Positions 49,320-60,030 of a DNA stretch of 64,000 bases are shown here, piece after piece (the first letter of the stretch is position 1; each line of letters starts with the position of its first letter). Under the pieces are notes generated by a model. That model had not been told where the DNA came from. It did not search any database and saw only the letters and a program-made list of their open reading frames with translations. Position numbers and translations under genes: made by a program. Origin of the DNA: Anoplolepis gracilipes (Eukaryota > Arthropoda > Insecta > Hymenoptera > Formicidae); the NCBI RefSeq assembly GCF_047496725.1, contig NC_132974.1, forward strand, positions 5,649,501 to 5,713,500. Reading direction: 5' to 3'.

Positions 49320-50043
49320 ACGAAAAAAGGGGAAAGAAAAAAGGATAAGGAAGGGGGAAGGATGGCGGCGACGAAATAACGTGTAAAAAGGACAGCGCGG
49401 CGCAACTCGAGGAGAGAAAACATTAAAGCGCGAGAATGAAAGAAGTCTTTTGTGTTTCCCAGGTGAGCGTTATAAATGAGCTCTCGAGGGGAGGCGGCTG
49501 CCAGAGGGGGTTGCCCAGAAGGACGAAGAGGACAGAAGGGCGAGCAGGACATCACAGCCACACCTATGCCACCAAAAGTCGAAGATGAGACCACCATCGC
49601 GATGAAGATCGGAATCTACTTCGCGAACGAAATGCCTCTCAGCGAGGAGCAAGATACGAATAAATAAAATGCTGCGCTAAGAAAATCCTGATTAAAAAGC
49701 TTTAGAAAACTTATTATTAGCAAATAACGGCTGTCATTTAATTTATTTACCATATTATATTAATTAGATTTATCGAATCCACTGCGACAGTTTTAATGGA
49801 TAAGAATTTTAAAGAAATAAAAAGCATCGACAAAATTTCTCTTTAAAGTGCAATACTTTCTTTTGAGATTCCAGATTGATATTATCGTAATCGATACTTT
49901 GAACGCGAATCTAAATACATACATTGATTTGAATGGTACTTTAATCGTTCAGGCGTGGAATAAAAGATCGCGGAATAAAAATGGCAATTGGTCACACGTC
50001 TCGTTCCAAAGCGACTACAAATAAAGTTCTAATGGTAGCCGCC

Positions 50044-50075
50044 TATAATATATATACCTCACGCTTCTGTCAGTG
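50044..50075 (+). promoter_or_regulatory. Candidate TATA plus initiator core promoter
   Basis: A TATAATATATATA stretch at 50044-50056 lies about 23-28 bases upstream of TCAGTG at 50070-50075, which resembles the arthropod initiator TCAGTY. The following 400 bases are CpG-rich and pyrimidine-rich with no long open frame, as a 5' untranslated exon might be. AT-rich DNA produces TATA-like strings often, so this is weak without transcript data. Confidence 0.2.
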
Positions 50076-50480
50076 GATACAGGTGGCTCTTTTATAGAGA
50101 TAATCGTCAACCTGGTGGTCCATCTACTGAAGCTATGCCTCTTCGCCAACCTCCAAATTGCTACCGCGGCTCATTATATTCGCGTCAGCGCGGTAGTCCG
50201 ACTCGCATCTCGTGCAGCCGTGCGTGAACGACGCAGCTAGAGGTGGCTAGTCCCTCTCGATCTCTCTTGGCTTTTTATTTCGCCGGTTCCTCAGTTTCGT
50301 GTCTACTTCGCTCATTGTGACGGGTCGACCGGTTCTCGCTCGTCGCATAGCTCGCAGAATAATTCAATAGCATCCGCTAATACCGCGACTCGGATAATCG
50401 ACTTGCTACCTGCCTTTCAATTTAGATATCGTGTGATAGGCGTTGCATCTTTATGGACTATCATCTGGCTTAGAATTCCG

Positions 50481-52480
50481 ACAATAAATATGATTATTGA
50501 GTTATTGTATTTCTCCTCAATGCTATTATACATAGTATTAAAAATTGTATAAAAAAAAAATTATAAACTCGTAGGAGAAAATATTATAATAACATCGTAT
50601 AGTAAAATGAATATGTAAATTATTTAAGCGCAAAATTATTGCATATAAACTAAAATTGCATCGTTTGTAGATTAAAAATAATAGCAAGGAGTATATACAT
50701 ATTACGGGTAACTACAATTGATTGATTAATTCATCTTATGGTAATGATGCTTACAACACGTAAACAACATCGTCAGATATATACAATTCCCCGACACCTG
50801 CAGCTTTTAATCAAGAGATTAGCATGGTAATAGCTAAATTCCAACGTACGGATTTCATCAATCTCCATTTTGATCGTATGCAATCATGATATCGCCGAAG
50901 GTGTCTCGGATCTCCTTTTCACACAAGGATAACGAAAACGAGGGACCAGATTCGTGCCTGGTGGTCACGAGCGTGTTCTAATCCAGGGACACGCCGAAAA
51001 TAAAGCATATGTATACATGGGAGAGGAAGCCACACGGGTCTGACAATGAGCCAAATAAAGATGCGCGTTCACGCCCACGCGGAATTCCGCCTAATGCCGA
51101 CCATAACGATTTTCGAAACGAGGCGCACGGAGGCGATGTCCTGGACGCGCGTTCGACAATCGGTTGATCCTGGTGCGCCGCGGGGCGCGCCACCGCCAGT
51201 TGATCCAGAACGAGCAGACCCACACAGAGAGATAACTATCGTCTCTCACGTGGACACCCAGAAATATCGCGCCTCGAGAGATCGACGCATTTCGAGCACC
51301 TGACCGTCGCGTGACTCACGTCTAAATCAGCCGATCTTCGCTCCGAGCGTCTTGCTACTCTCTCAATCACCGATCTCGTTTTTCGTATCCGATATTTCTG
51401 TAGTGATAATACTCGTACATGCTTAATTATTATCTTAATTATTGTCCTGTTTGCTAACGATTAGAAGATTTAAGCTTCACACAAGTTTAATGCGATCCAA
51501 ATTTTTTCAGAATTTTTATGTTAATAAGATAAAATAATTAACTTGTTATAAATAAGACGTATTGTAATGTATTTAAATATTTCTTTAGATGTTATTGTCT
51601 CTTTTCTCTTAATATAAACTTTTATATTTAAAAATAATTAATAACTTATTTAATGAAGCACATTAATCACATATAGAATTAAAAAATTTAAAAGATATAA
51701 TAACATGCAATACATACATATATATGTAGAATATATTAAGATATCAAATATGATATGTTTGAAAGTGTTTTTAATATTTTACATAAAAATATACAATATC
51801 AAAATAATTCGTTGTGTGTTTTAGTGATTGATATTAGTATTCAACAGATCTGCGCGCGAAATTTTTGACAATATTAAATTCCATGGCAATTATATGATAG
51901 TCTACTCGGAACGCACAAAAGTGTTCAAGACATATGTTTGGTACCGTATAATGTTTCAGGAACCTGACATTAGGGAGGATCACGCGACGTTCTTCAAGCG
52001 ACGCAAAAGCAGCTGATAATATATATCCTGCGCACGAAAATTACTGTCAGTAAAAAATTGCAAAGGCTGTTTTTCGGACTGTTCTATACCCAGCTGTTTA
52101 GCCTCAGAATGTGCGCATTTATATTCCTCCTACAAAGTAAGGAAAACTGAAAACATGATGTCGAAAGCTACAAAAATAATGATCGGTTTCAATGTTACGT
52201 CAAGTCTTAAGCTAAATGTCATTATTTTAACCCTTACTCCGTACTGATGGGTCATTTTTTGTCTGTGATTTTTCTAACAACGTCAATTTCTCGAAAACAA
52301 ATAATCATAAAATATAATATTTAAGTAAATTATTTTTCAAATTTATTATTTTAGTCTTGATTTAAAATGTTCAAAGAAGATATATACATTTTTTCAGATT
52401 TTTAAAGAGTGTTGCTAATTTTCCACAAACGCAAACGATTATGCTATACTGACAATAAGAATAAGTATGTGCCGGTAAGG
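50481..52480. other. AT-rich DNA around a CpG patch at 50.8-51.4 kb
   Basis: The GC-richer patch holds opposed open frames (minus 50978-51223, plus 51046-51303) of about 80 codons, neither recognised. The flanks are AT-rich, and 51420-51830 is especially so. A mildly GC-richer patch at 51830-52110 has a 62-codon open frame. Confidence 0.45.
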
Positions 52481-52812
52481 AATATACAGCTCATATCGCG
52501 TCATGTCGCACGCGGCCTTCAAATCAAACGATTCGAGCGAGTCGTTGCGAGAAGCCTGCTCGCGAATCCTGCCCAGGGGGCGAAGCGGCATTAATGTCAG
52601 TAATTCGAGAATCGAGGTGCTCGCGTGCGCTCGTGTTGCACGTGTGTTGCAACGAGCTGCTGATTCCGGACTACCAACCGGTCGATTCTTCGCTCTCTTT
52701 CTCTCCCTAATTCTCTCTCGTCCCCCTCATTCCCGCTTATTCTTCTCTTTCGCAAGAAGGCGCGGTCGCGCTATCGTATACCTCCTGGAAACCCACCTAA
52801 ACTAGAGAAGAA

Positions 52813-52829
52813 GGCCCGGGCCCGGGCCC
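52813..52829. repeat. Self-complementary GGGCCC repeat
   Basis: GGCCCGGGCCCGGGCCC is a GC-only, self-complementary hexamer repeat. It stands out against the surrounding base composition. Confidence 0.9.
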
Positions 52830-53275
52830 AGACATCAGCTGGGCGCACATGCAAATTACAGTTCCAACCATGCGTCCATATGGTAGGTCCACCATTATCC
52901 GCACGATACTTCTCTCCGCCGTCTCGTAAACAGACGCATTGCGCATGCTTTCGCGTTCAATCAACCCGCCTATCGCATGCTGCTGTTTTTCCAAAAAAAA
53001 CGGTCAATCGTTCAACGGCCGTCGGAATGTGTTATAACAGGGTTATCTTGCAACTCAAACATTCGTCATTATCTCAAAAATATGGCTCGAAAATCACCTC
53101 TAATAATGTTAAACTTTAATAACCGATTCTTTAGCGAGTCCGGAATTTCACAACAAAAGTACCGAAAACAATTATCAACTCTGTCAATTAGGGAGAAATT
53201 TTAAATTCTAATTTTATTAAATCACAATTTACTTGAAATATTTATTATTTAAAAAAACGTAATTTTATATAGTTT

Positions 53276-53303
53276 CAAAACTGTCAAAGCTTTGACAGTT
53301 TTG
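53276..53303. repeat. Perfect 28-bp palindrome
   Basis: The two 14-base halves are exact reverse complements centred on AAGCTT, with outer arms CAAAACTGTC. Confidence 0.95.
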
Positions 53304-53543
53304 CTGATGAAAGATTTTCTGCACGAACGTAAAGTTCATATTATATTTCAAACTTAAAAGTAACAGATAAAACTTTGATCGCGTGCATTCAATAATGGCA
53401 ATTGATAGCTCATCAAAACTTCAGCGAAATACATGTACAGCGAGAACAGAACAACGAAGCGAAATCGAAATGTCTATATTCCGCACGTAGCTTGTCCATC
53501 CCGGGCTAAGGATAGTTAGAGAACTGGCATGCCGAAACACGCG

Positions 53544-53545
<2 letters not shown>

Positions 53546-53580
<35 letters not shown>
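53546..53580. repeat. (CA)n microsatellite
   Basis: This is an uninterrupted CA run of about 35 bases. Confidence 0.96.
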
Positions 53581-53585
<5 letters not shown>

Positions 53586-55540
53586 TAAAATGTGACGAGA
53601 CTTGGAGACGTTTAAATGGCCCTGAATTCACCAGAGATTTCAAGTCTTGTGCCGCTGCGAGTTTCCACAGGCGAATGTCTTGTCTCGTAACAACGTCATC
53701 CATGTCGGAATCGTCGTTTCTCCGAGCACGGCTAAGAACGCTCCCCGAGACGTCTTTCGAAGCAGAGGGTAAGCGAAACAACGAAGCTACCCTTTCAGCG
53801 CACGCCGGAATGTCATCGCGCTCGACTCGCGGGAGGTCGCCGAGAAACAGGTGGATATCGTCGAGCTATTTCTTCCGGAATTTCCAGCGGTTTCGCGGAT
53901 CTTACGTACCACCCCGACCCCTCACCCTCCCTCTTCGTCACTCGACATTTTCTTTGTCTTTGAACTCTCATCACGAACGATGTCTGCTATTGTGCGATAT
54001 CACTGTCTTGTATTTTGTGCCACGGTTTTAATTAAATCAGCATGCCGTGAGGAATAAAATTGCACGGTATTAGAGCTGTAATAGAATATTATTTGAAATC
54101 TTTTTCTGCGATTAGATAATATAAAAAATTATTCTTTTCATAGGAAATAATTTTTTTAGCCATGGCACAAGTTTAAAAAATTTAATTTAAAAAATTCTTC
54201 TGTAAAAAAATATTTTATTTCTCATAATAAGAGAAAACTGGAAATATTCTTTGTAAATGCATTTTGATAGCCCCAGCTCTCCTTGCTTATTCTTGCTGCA
54301 TAATAACTATGCCTCGAGTAACGCAATTTAAAGTCGGTATCACGGCGAGACGAGATCTTTGTGTTCCACAAACGTTTATGAAACACAAATCGCCGTTTGT
54401 TGCGCACATGGACCTATCTCGGCTTCTTGAGATAAATAGCAGATAGAAGATACGCCAGTGCCATCGTCCAAATTGTACGTATTCGGGATAATCTCGTAGC
54501 GGGGGAAAATGGGATCGGGTCCGGGACGGGCCGAATAAATGGATCTCGAAGGACGGCGCACCGCGTGGTGGGTTGCACGGGAGAGCAGTCTAGGAGGAAG
54601 ATCGAATTAAACGATTCGTAAGGTCCTCCGGGACATCCGAGGGAGAAACGAAAGAGACAGTGACGCAGTAGAAGAGAACGAGACACGATCACCAGATGGG
54701 GGGGAAAAAAGGGAGAAGAGTCGGAAAGGAAAAGAGCCCGGCTTCTCTCTTATCGCTGGGAGAGGATCTCTCCTCTTTCACGAGGATATACCATGAATAC
54801 ACGTAAAAGCGGGAAAGCGTTTCGCGATCCGGATAGAGGGATTCGTCGAAGCGGGTGGAAGGGGGGAAAAAGGCGAATCCACGCGATGGTTGGTAGTCCA
54901 TGGCGGCATGTAAATGCGCGGGAGATATTATTCATGAAAGAAATGCCAGACTCTCTCTTGGTGCAACGAGACGAAACGGGATTCCAGGGATGGGGGATTC
55001 GAAGCCGACGACGATGTCCCCGTCGTCGTCTACTTTGTCAGCCACCGTCGTCGAGATACGGATCGGTGTTAATATGCCTCGCTTTATGGGTCACATCAAC
55101 CAAGCCGAGATGGCTGCCTCGAACTGCGGTCACGCAGCCTCGCGTCAAGGTTTGCGTGGAATTTCAAATAAAACAAAAGACCCGTCACGTCGTCACGTGC
55201 TGCTTCGCACATTATATCCACGCACACACCCGGCCGAGAAGCCGTCAACAGTATCCTCCTCAGGCGAGTAATATTCATAAGCGCTCCTCTTCCAGGAAGA
55301 CAGCACATTCGGTAGACGTCTCTGTTTCTGTCCCCTCGGATCTACCGAGCCTATCTCGGGCCTCGAATCGATAGTTATACAACGGTATCGCCGTGTTATC
55401 AGCTGTTAGATGAATTACGATCGCATTCTGAAAACGACTTTTTTTACCCCACATACGTTTTGCATCCGAAATTGTTATGCTGCTCCGCCAACATCTTGGA
55501 ACGTTCGGACGCGTTTAGATGGAAAAACAAGATATTTTTT

Positions 55541-56050
55541 GATTGAAATTAATATGCTTAATTATTCATAATAAAATTATTTTTGTATTTGTAATAAATA
55601 TACATATAAATAAATAGTATTCCATATATTAATAGAGAAAGTAATCATTTATAAAAAAAGAAAACGTAATATAAAAATTATATCTGTAAAACGGTATAAA
55701 TATTAATATATGTATTATTTAATAATACTATTAAAGAGGAAATATACTATATTAAGAAAAACTATTAGTTATGGAATTTGATGAATGATGATATAATTTG
55801 TAATATTTGGTATATTAATGTACATTCATGATATCATATATCGATACGATAATTAATCATGACTAGATAAAATACTTTGTCAATTAATTTATGAATATGA
55901 TTAATCATGAAAAATATGCATTGAAACAATGATACAAAAGTTAACAGATAAGAATAGTAATTTGCATTTTTAAAATAATTCATTCGAACACTAACCATCG
56001 AAAAAATGAAACAGAACGAATAAAAATATAAAATAAGAACGATAGGACAA
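55541..56050. other. AT-rich non-coding block
   Basis: The sequence is AT-rich throughout. The minus-strand open frame 55834-56316 (160 codons) extends from it into the next island; its Phe/Tyr/Ile-rich C-terminal half reflects base composition, and no domain is recognised. Confidence 0.5.
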
Positions 56051-56537
56051 AAAAGGAGACGAAGAAGGGCAAAGAGGTGAAGCAAGGACGAGCTCGCACC
56101 GGAGAAGAGGGTAAGACGGTTTACATTTTTGTACGCGACACACCTTCTCCGCATCAATTCTCTTTCGGGTCGGCTTCTCCTGTGCATATTTTTTTTTTTT
56201 TCTTTCTTTTCTTTAAGAACCGTCCACACAACACGCATACAACGCGAACACGAATGTGCACGCGTGATGCCGAACGCGGGCGGGCGAATGCTCGCCTCCT
56301 CTGAATTACCGGCCATACGTATTCAAATGATCGGCCGTTTGCATTTTTATAAAGACGAGAGAGTGGAGGCAAGAGAGATCCGCGCCACCTTCCTCGCCCC
56401 CTTCGTACCCTCCTCTCACGAATCGCCTCTGATATCTTCCCGCTCGTTCCACTTTCTGTGGCCTTCTATGCCGCGTATCTATGCGTGTTTACGTAAATTC
56501 CCGCTTGTTTCTGTAACACGGTTATAAAGATAGAGTA

Positions 56538-56564
<27 letters not shown>
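56538..56564. repeat. (GA)n microsatellite
   Basis: This is a pure GA run of about 27 bases within a CpG-rich region. Confidence 0.95.
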
Positions 56565-56568
<4 letters not shown>

Positions 56569-57479
56569 CGGAGAAAGATACTTGGAGCATGTCGAACTGA
56601 AAACCGCTGAGTTCGCGCGGGAGGCACGTAACCGGGCGCCGGATCCGACTTTGCGGTATTGTAGTACCGGATAGACTACAAATGAGCGGGCGGGGACGAC
56701 GAGTATCTTGATCCCGAAGGATCAGCGGTTTTAAACGGGCCCGAAGTCGTACCCGCGGCCCTCATTTGCCTCGCAGCGAAGCCTGCTCGAGAAAATTGCG
56801 GCGTTAACAGTTTCAGATCCCGCAGCACTCCGTTCGCGTAAGCATTCGCACGTGGTTTAACGCCTCTCCGCGCAACCGCCGAGTTAGAAGAGAGATCGCG
56901 TCGCGTTTCGCGCGAACCATCATTTTTTTCATCGCACTAAATCGCACCGTCTCGAAAATATATACTTAAACTTTTAAATTCGCGATTATTAGCGAGATTC
57001 CTCGATCGTTTTAAGTTGAATTTCTCCTTATAAAAAAAATGTGCTATATTTTGTAAAACATTTATGTATCGTATACATGAGAATTTACATCTCTCCGGAA
57101 TGAAAAAGATTTCTGCGAACTTCGTTTAAAAGGAAACAAGCCGCGCAATGTTGGGATAGAAATTTATTTTTAATAGACGTCGGAGTGTTTACTATTATGA
57201 TTTGATTGCAATCCGATAGCCGTAAGCGATGTGAAACTAATTCAAAAAATAAAAACCACGCTTAGTATCGTTCACAGACATCAGGAAATGACTTTCATCC
57301 GCGACGCGATCCAGAGCAAGGTTTTAGTGGCGCCATGAAGATTTCAAATTTATATCCGTGAATCCGATCTGGGAACGCGATACGCGGCACCGAACGACCT
57401 TACCTTCTTTGATATCGCCGTATTAGAAATCTCCTTTCTCCATCGCCGTTGCACCCCTAGCTGCCCATATTCTTTTATG

Positions 57480-57504
57480 TATCTCGGCGCGTCGCGCCGA
57501 GATA
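57480..57504. repeat. CpG-rich palindrome (12-bp arms, 1-bp centre)
   Basis: TATCTCGGCGCG at 57480-57491 and its exact reverse complement at 57493-57504 are separated by a single T. The arms hold several CpG sites and could be a symmetric protein-binding site or a strong stem. Confidence 0.9.
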
Positions 57505-57724
57505 TATACATACATGTACGTCCGGACTGACTCGTCTCTTCTCCGGAAGCACCGAAAATCGGCTTTCCACAAGCAAACTAAGCTCGCATATTACAGCTAG
57601 CGAGGGAGTAGATCGTATCTCCCGGACGAATACTCGTCGATCTCCACGGCCCTTCCACCGGAACCTCTCCTGGTTGCTCTCCACCTCGTCTTCTTCTTCC
57701 TCTCCTCGCGTTCTTCCTTTCCTC

Positions 57725-57728
<4 letters not shown>

Positions 57729-57796
<68 letters not shown>
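57729..57796. repeat. (CT)n microsatellite, about 34 units
   Basis: This is an uninterrupted CT run of about 68 bases, the longest GA/CT-class tract in the window. It is oriented oppositely to most of the GA tracts. Confidence 0.97.
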
Positions 57797-57799
<3 letters not shown>

Positions 57800-58110
57800 G
57801 TTTCGAATTTATATCGGCGCTGTAGAACGCCTCCGGCCACAGGTCAGATTATACATTACCGAGCACGTGCCTGCACGCGACATGTTGCACGCGGTGAAGC
57901 CCGACCTCGAGAGACGGACGAGAGATGCGGAGGGAGAACCGGCGGCTCGTAGACGTTCTTCAACTTCAGAGAGATAGAGGGAACGAGAAAGAGTACGTAT
58001 GTGTATGTGTGTGTATCGACCTTCCCTAAAAGACGCACATCTCACGAGACTTTCCGAGAAAGAGTAGCAATCGTATTCGGAAAACGAGACACACGCGACT
58101 CAAATGCTTC

Positions 58111-59560
58111 TCGAATTTTTTCACGATGACGCTTTCTGAGTTGTGTCAATATTGTTATTTAAAATGGGGCGATATGTGAAATTTCTTTAAAAACAACTTC
58201 CTTAAATTGTATATTGTAATAAAAATACGAATTAATTATTTTCTTTCTATATATTAAATTTACTATAAATCAGATTTAATCTAACATCTACTAGTGTTGA
58301 TATATGAAACATATTCGTAAAGAGGACGTTAAATTGCTTTCTTTTTTTGTAAATGTACATTCTTCTTAACATATGTATCTTTATCTCTGAATAAAGTTTT
58401 CATAAAACTTTTTTACAAAACAGATTTGATTACCAAGAGTATCAAATCTATACCAATAAAATATATTGGAAAATAACTAAACGCACAGTCGAGAGAGACG
58501 CAGTTAACAAAATGTGTCACGTATGTAAATCAAATTGGTACACATATTATACTAACGCGACATTCTCGCATGAGTAAAACAGCTGCGCGAGGAAACGATT
58601 TATAATCAAATCGAAAAAGCCGCAAATCTGCGGCGTCATAAACAGTCTCAGTTCAATCGGTTGTCATCGATCGAAGCGCGATATTTCGCGGAATACAAAT
58701 TTATTTGAGAATACAGAGCTCGTGAAGCAATTGTACGACGTGCGGCCATACGTTCAGAGAAAAATGATTCCGAAAATAGGAAATTTAGGACGAAAGGGTG
58801 GAGTCGAGCATTTCTTGATCGAGTTGCGGTCGAAGGCAATTTCAATTCTGATCGATCGGCTCCCAGCGGTGCAGGCAGACGTTGAATGTGAAGCGAAACG
58901 CCCTTGCAAAAAAAAAAAAAAAAAAAAAAAAAAGAGAGAAGAGGAGAAGACCAAAAGAGACGACGCTTTCCGAGCTGCCGAAAAATTCAATGCGAGAACG
59001 AACGAACGAGTGAGCGAACGATCGAACGAGCCTCCTGGCCGCAATTTCACGCGATCGAATCGGCCCGGATCAAATTAAAAACTAATCGTTTTCCCGCGCC
59101 CTGCTGGCACGCGCTTCACTTTCCGCGGCTTGAACCACGTGGGTGAGTGGAAAAAAGAAGAAAAAAAAAAAGCCGGCCGCGAACCATACAACAGACATAT
59201 GAAAACACACGCGCGCATGTGTGATTGGTTTACACGAGTCAAAGCACAGGAGTCAAACGACCATCGACTAATCCTAAGAGGGTGATTTTCTACCACGTGG
59301 CGAACAAATTGTTTTCTCTCCTGCCCTAACCGGGTCTGCGCTTCTCGCCTGATCGAAATCCGATAAGGACATAAAGAACGATGAAAGCCGGAGACGCACG
59401 AGATGCCGATAATACCAAAAAATTCTACGCCAAATTATCTGCGCGAAAATTAATTTCGTGGTAGACCACCGGTGTTTCGTGTCTACCGATATATCTGCTT
59501 TGTAATGCACAGCGAGCTATCGCGAAAATTTCACAGTGAAAAGAGAATTTTCGAGGCTAT
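58111..59560. other. AT-rich stretch then CpG-bearing region with poly-A and CGAA repeats
   Basis: About 58130-58480 is AT-rich, and GC-richer sequence runs from about 58490 to 59550. A poly-A run splits it, and a degenerate CGAA tetramer run lies at about 58991-59032. Open frames on both strands (plus 58722-59078, minus 58754-59050) cross the poly-A and give Lys or Phe runs, so I treat them as artefacts. Confidence 0.5.
58908..58933. repeat. poly-A tract (26 A)
   Basis: This is the longest homopolymer in the window, with a GAGAGAAG-type purine stretch following it. Confidence 0.94.
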
Positions 59561-60030
59561 TTAAGGGGAGAATTCGGTCTAGAGGCTTGATTTTTATGCT
59601 ATTTTTGCAAATTTTTTATAAGGAACGAATAAGATCAATTAAAATAAAAGTTTTTCCTATTTGTTGAGGAATTTTTTGAAATTCTACAGCCCTTTAAAGA
59701 CGAAAAAAATAGCCGAAAAATTAAGACTTATTTTCAAAGTGACGCCGTTTTGTTATTTTTGCATATTTTTTAAAAATCCTACTTTTGATTTTTTTAAAAT
59801 CCTAAACGGCCCCAATGGTGTGCACCATGCAATTACTTTTTTTTTTAGAAGAACTGCTATATGCAGCTTAATTCTTGGAACTTTTCAATAAAAAAATTTT
59901 AAAAGATACTTAAAAAGTTGCTTAACAAATAGAAAAAACTTTTATTTTAATTGATCTTATCCGTCCTTTATAAAAAATTTGCAAAAAAAAAGCCTAAAAA
60001 TCAGGCCTCTAGACCAAATTCCTCCCTTAA
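59561..60030. mobile_element. MITE with TTAA target sites and long inverted repeats
   Basis: TTAA at 59561-59564 and TTAA at 60027-60030 bound a 462-bp element (59565-60026). The ends begin GGGGAGAATTCGGTCTAGAGG on the left and GGGAGGAATTTGGTCTAGAGG when the right end is read on the minus strand. Similarity continues inward for about 110 bp, including the shared block AAGATCAATTAAAATAAAAG. The unique centre is about 240 bp, AT-rich, with a self-complementary TGGTGTGCACCA near 59817-59828, and no transposase. A TTAA duplication is typical of piggyBac-type transposition, but the GGG terminus does not settle the superfamily. The plus-strand open frame inside (59661-59891) is incidental. Confidence 0.82.

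Larger units (their letters stand above)
49171..50480. other. CpG island pair with poly-A, G-runs and candidate promoter
   Basis: The first island (49170-49670) is strongly purine-rich on the plus strand, with a poly-A run and G-runs. The second (50040-50480) begins with a TATA-like sequence followed by CpG-dense and pyrimidine-rich sequence. About 49680-50030 between them is AT-rich. The minus-strand frame at 49178-49597 reads through the homopolymers and is rich in Phe, Leu and Pro, so I treat it as an artefact. Confidence 0.5.
52481..55540. other. Large CpG-rich region, no gene recognised
   Basis: GC-richer segments at 52480-53100, 53370-54050 and 54260-55540 are separated by short AT-rich stretches. 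The longest open frame is plus 54793-55374 (193 codons), which shares its bases with another plus-strand frame (54900-55271, 123 codons). Both are rich in Arg and Ser and have no known motif. Simple features are a CCCGGG repeat, a CA microsatellite and a 28-bp palindrome. Confidence 0.5.
56051..58110. other. CpG-rich region with GA and CT tracts
   Basis: GC-rich, CpG-dense sequence spans about 56050-56970 and 57270-58110, with an AT-richer gap at about 56980-57260. It contains a GA tract, a long CT tract and a CpG-rich palindrome at 57480-57504. Open frames crossing the CT tract (plus 57674-57952, minus 57475-57840) are Ser/Leu or Arg/Glu repeats. No gene is recognised. Confidence 0.5.

Noticed and set aside
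55834..56316. 160-codon minus-strand open frame with hydrophobic C-terminal half
   Set aside because: It crosses an abrupt composition boundary and a poly-T stretch; the hydrophobic part is AT-driven.
57475..57952. Open frames with Arg-Glu or Ser-Leu repeats
   Set aside because: These are direct translations of the CT microsatellite.
59661..59891. 76-codon open frame inside the TTAA element
   Set aside because: It starts in the inverted repeat and runs into the centre of a MITE and has no transposase motif.
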